Positions 11,025 through 12,119 of a DNA stretch of 12,119 nucleotides are shown in pieces; the stretch's first letter is position 1, and every line of letters begins with the position of its first letter. This DNA is from Archaeoglobales archaeon (GTDB lineage Archaea; Halobacteriota; Archaeoglobi; Archaeoglobales; Archaeoglobaceae): NCBI GenBank assembly GCA_003662985.1, contig QMZD01000019.1, positions 1-12,119 on the forward strand, in the 5' to 3' direction. The notes under the pieces were generated by a model that ran no database searches, was not told the origin of the DNA, and saw only the letters and a list, made by a program, of their open reading frames with translations. The position numbers were made by a program, and so were the translations under genes.

Positions 11025-11885
11025 TCACTTATACTCGTAAAATCCTCTCCCTGTCTTTCTGCCGAGCAAGCCAGCCGCAACCATCTGCTTAAGCAATGGA
11101 CAGGGTTTATATTTGTCTCCCAGCTCCCTGTGTAGGGTCTCGACAGCAGCAAGCACGATATCCAGTCCAATGAGGTCTGCCAATTCGAGCGGTCCCATGG
11201 GAACGTTTGTGAAGAGCCGCATTCCCTTATCGATCTCCTCCTTCGTTGCTATTCCTTCGTAGAGAACGTATATTCCTTCATTAACCCATGGCATCAGAAT
11301 TCTATTGCTTATAAAGCCTGCAGAATCCTTACACACGACCGGTTCTTTTCCAATCTTCTTTACGAACTCCACAGCAAAGTTGAGAGTTTCATCGCTTGTG
11401 AGCAAACCTCTAACTATCTCCACACCCCTCATCAAGGGAACCGGATTCATGAAGTGAATTCCAACAAAATTCTCAGGTTTTCGGGATACTGCAGCCATTT
11501 CCGTTATGCTGAGAGTCGATGTGTTCGATGCAAATATCGCATCATCATTCTTAACGAGTTCATTCAGCTCCTTTATGACGGCTTTCTTCACATCCATGTT
11601 CTCGATAACAGCTTCTATCACCAAATCTGCATTCTCGAGATCTTTCATCTCCAGAGTGGGTTTTATCCTCGAAAGGATGGAGTCCATATCATCCTGGGAG
11701 ATCTTCCCCTTCTCAACGAACTTTGAAAGGCTCTTCTTTATAGTCTCCATTCCCCTATCAACGAATTTCTGCTCGATATCCCTCATCACAACCTCAAATC
11801 CTGCTGCAGCGCAGACTTGGGCTATTCCATTTCCCATCGTTCCCGCTCCGAGAACTCCCACAACCTTAACATCATCTACCTTCAT
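11025..11885 (-). CDS. hbd: 3-hydroxyacyl-CoA dehydrogenase
   Basis: A 286-residue cytoplasmic NAD-dependent enzyme that oxidises 3-hydroxyacyl-CoA (for example 3-hydroxybutyryl-CoA) to the 3-ketoacyl-CoA in beta-oxidation. The N-terminal Rossmann fold shows G-V-L-G-A-G-T-M-G-N-G-I-A (residues 10-22) with the acidic D36 that selects NAD. A-S-N-T-S-T-L-S (119-126), G-I-H-F-M-N-P-V-P-L-M (142-152; His144 catalytic), E156 as its partner, and S-A-G-F-I-S-N-R-I (188-196) are the standard active-site motifs. The C-terminal domain has N-V-P-M-G-P-L-E-L-A-D and ends G-R-K-T-G-R-G-F-Y-E-Y-K. Length is normal for the single-domain enzyme. An ATG at 11900 is in frame, but GAGGTGG at 11890-11896 sits four bases before ATG 11885, which I take as the start. 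It lies 60 bases behind the acyl-CoA dehydrogenase, likely one operon. Confidence 0.95.
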   Translation of the reverse strand: MKVDDVKVVGVLGAGTMGNGIAQVCAAAGFEVVMRDIEQKFVDRGMETIKKSLSKFVEKGKISQDDMDSILSRIKPTLEMKDLENADLVIEAVIENMDVKKAVIKELNELVKNDDAIFASNTSTLSITEMAAVSRKPENFVGIHFMNPVPLMRGVEIVRGLLTSDETLNFAVEFVKKIGKEPVVCKDSAGFISNRILMPWVNEGIYVLYEGIATKEEIDKGMRLFTNVPMGPLELADLIGLDIVLAAVETLHRELGDKYKPCPLLKQMVAAGLLGRKTGRGFYEYK

Positions 11886-11889
11886 TCTA

Positions 11890-11896
11890 CCACCTC
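11890..11896 (-). promoter_or_regulatory. ribosome binding site that decides the hbd start
   Basis: GAGGTGG on the minus strand is four bases upstream of ATG 11885 and lies inside the five-codon extension that would begin at ATG 11900. TTTAAATTATTTAAAT at about 11909-11924 could serve as a secondary promoter between acd and hbd. Confidence 0.6.
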
Positions 11897-11945
11897 TCAT
11901 TTTGGAAAATTTAAATAATTTAAAACAAAAATTAAAATTGGTAAC

Positions 11946-12119
11946 CTAAACTTTAATCTTTCCAGCCAACCTTCTGCCTATAACGATTCTCTGGGCCTCA
12001 CTCGTCCCTTCGTATATCGTTCCAACCCTCGCATCCCTGTAGTACCTCTCCACATCGTACTCCTTGCTGAACCCATAACCTCCGAATATCTGGACGGCCT
12101 CATAAGTAACCTTTATCGC
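11946..12119 (-). CDS. acd: acyl-CoA dehydrogenase, C-terminal end (runs off right edge)
   Basis: The last 57 codons of a minus-strand gene whose start is outside the window. The sequence contains [18 protein letters not shown] and [17 protein letters not shown], the C-terminal signature of FAD-dependent acyl-CoA dehydrogenases. The E in Y-E-G-T-S is at the position used as catalytic base in short- and medium-chain enzymes, so activity is expected. The product, enoyl-CoA, would be hydrated and then oxidised by the hydroxyacyl-CoA dehydrogenase encoded next, which supports a beta-oxidation operon. A partner electron-transfer flavoprotein is not visible here. The frame fits the window edge exactly, with GCG as the first complete codon. 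Confidence 0.93.
   Translation of the reverse strand, partial: AIKVTYEAVQIFGGYGFSKEYDVERYYRDARVGTIYEGTSEAQRIVIGRRLAGKIKV

Noticed and set aside
11886..11900. Five-residue longer hydroxyacyl-CoA dehydrogenase from ATG 11900
   Set aside because: The extension encodes the GAGGTGG ribosome binding site of ATG 11885, and the family normally begins just before the G-x-G-x-x-G strand.
1..12119. CRISPR arrays, insertion sequences, phage genes or a toxin-antitoxin pair
   Set aside because: No regularly spaced repeats, transposase motifs, terminal inverted repeats with target duplications or known toxin signatures were seen. The repeats found are short and occur only in pairs.

Overview
The window looks like a chromosomal segment of a hyperthermophilic euryarchaeon of the Archaeoglobales type (Archaeoglobus, Ferroglobus or Geoglobus; the genus cannot be fixed from this sequence). 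It carries an archaeal HMf-type histone next to formylmethanofuran:tetrahydromethanopterin formyltransferase (a C1 enzyme of methanogens and Archaeoglobales) and, at the right end, a beta-oxidation pair (acyl-CoA dehydrogenase and 3-hydroxyacyl-CoA dehydrogenase), a combination typical of Archaeoglobales. AT-rich TATA boxes and a mix of leaderless and Shine-Dalgarno-led starts agree with an archaeon. No transposase, CRISPR array or phage gene was seen.

Layout. 1-361 (-): 5' part of a DUF998-like membrane protein running off the left edge. 449-697 (-): small eight-cysteine zinc protein. 792-2166 (-): tight three-gene operon (roadblock/LC7 protein, DUF2226 protein with two PATAN-like repeats, small helical protein), closed by a GCAA-loop hairpin at 739-762. 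2483-2686 (+): histone. 2817-3710 (+): ftr. 3711-4311: a 600-base gap with a well-signalled 31-codon small ORF, a perfect 12-bp inverted repeat, a second structured element and a possibly broken minus-strand ORF. 4312-4629 (-): dimeric alpha/beta-barrel-like protein with an operator-like palindrome. 4835-4907 (-): tRNA-Gln(CTG). 4997-5635 (-): Yip1-like membrane protein. 5815-6027 (-): zinc ribbon with an acidic tail, upstream of and divergent from 6131-6889 (+) DUF169. 6966-7277 (+): small membrane protein. 7372-7818 (+): archaeal phosphopantetheine adenylyltransferase. 7819-8188: gap without a convincing gene. 8189-8731 and 8742-9596 (+): DUF84 nucleotide phosphatase and an SPL-type radical SAM protein, probably one operon. 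9589-10833 (-): two-module MgtE-type cation transporter, overlapping the previous gene tail to tail. 11025-11885 and 11946-12119 (-): hydroxyacyl-CoA dehydrogenase behind the C-terminus of an acyl-CoA dehydrogenase.

How they fit together. Most of the window is housekeeping: CoA synthesis (coaD), C1 transfer (ftr), fatty-acid oxidation (acd-hbd), chromatin (histone), nucleotide-pool cleaning (DUF84) and Mg2+ transport. The least understood parts are the roadblock/DUF2226 operon, which resembles the MglB/PATAN regulators of small GTPases, and the structured, possibly peptide-coding region between ftr and the 4312-4629 gene. Eight genes have a TATA-like element centred 25-28 bases before the start codon, as expected for leaderless mRNAs, while others have clear GGTG-type ribosome binding sites. 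I used this geometry to choose several starts.
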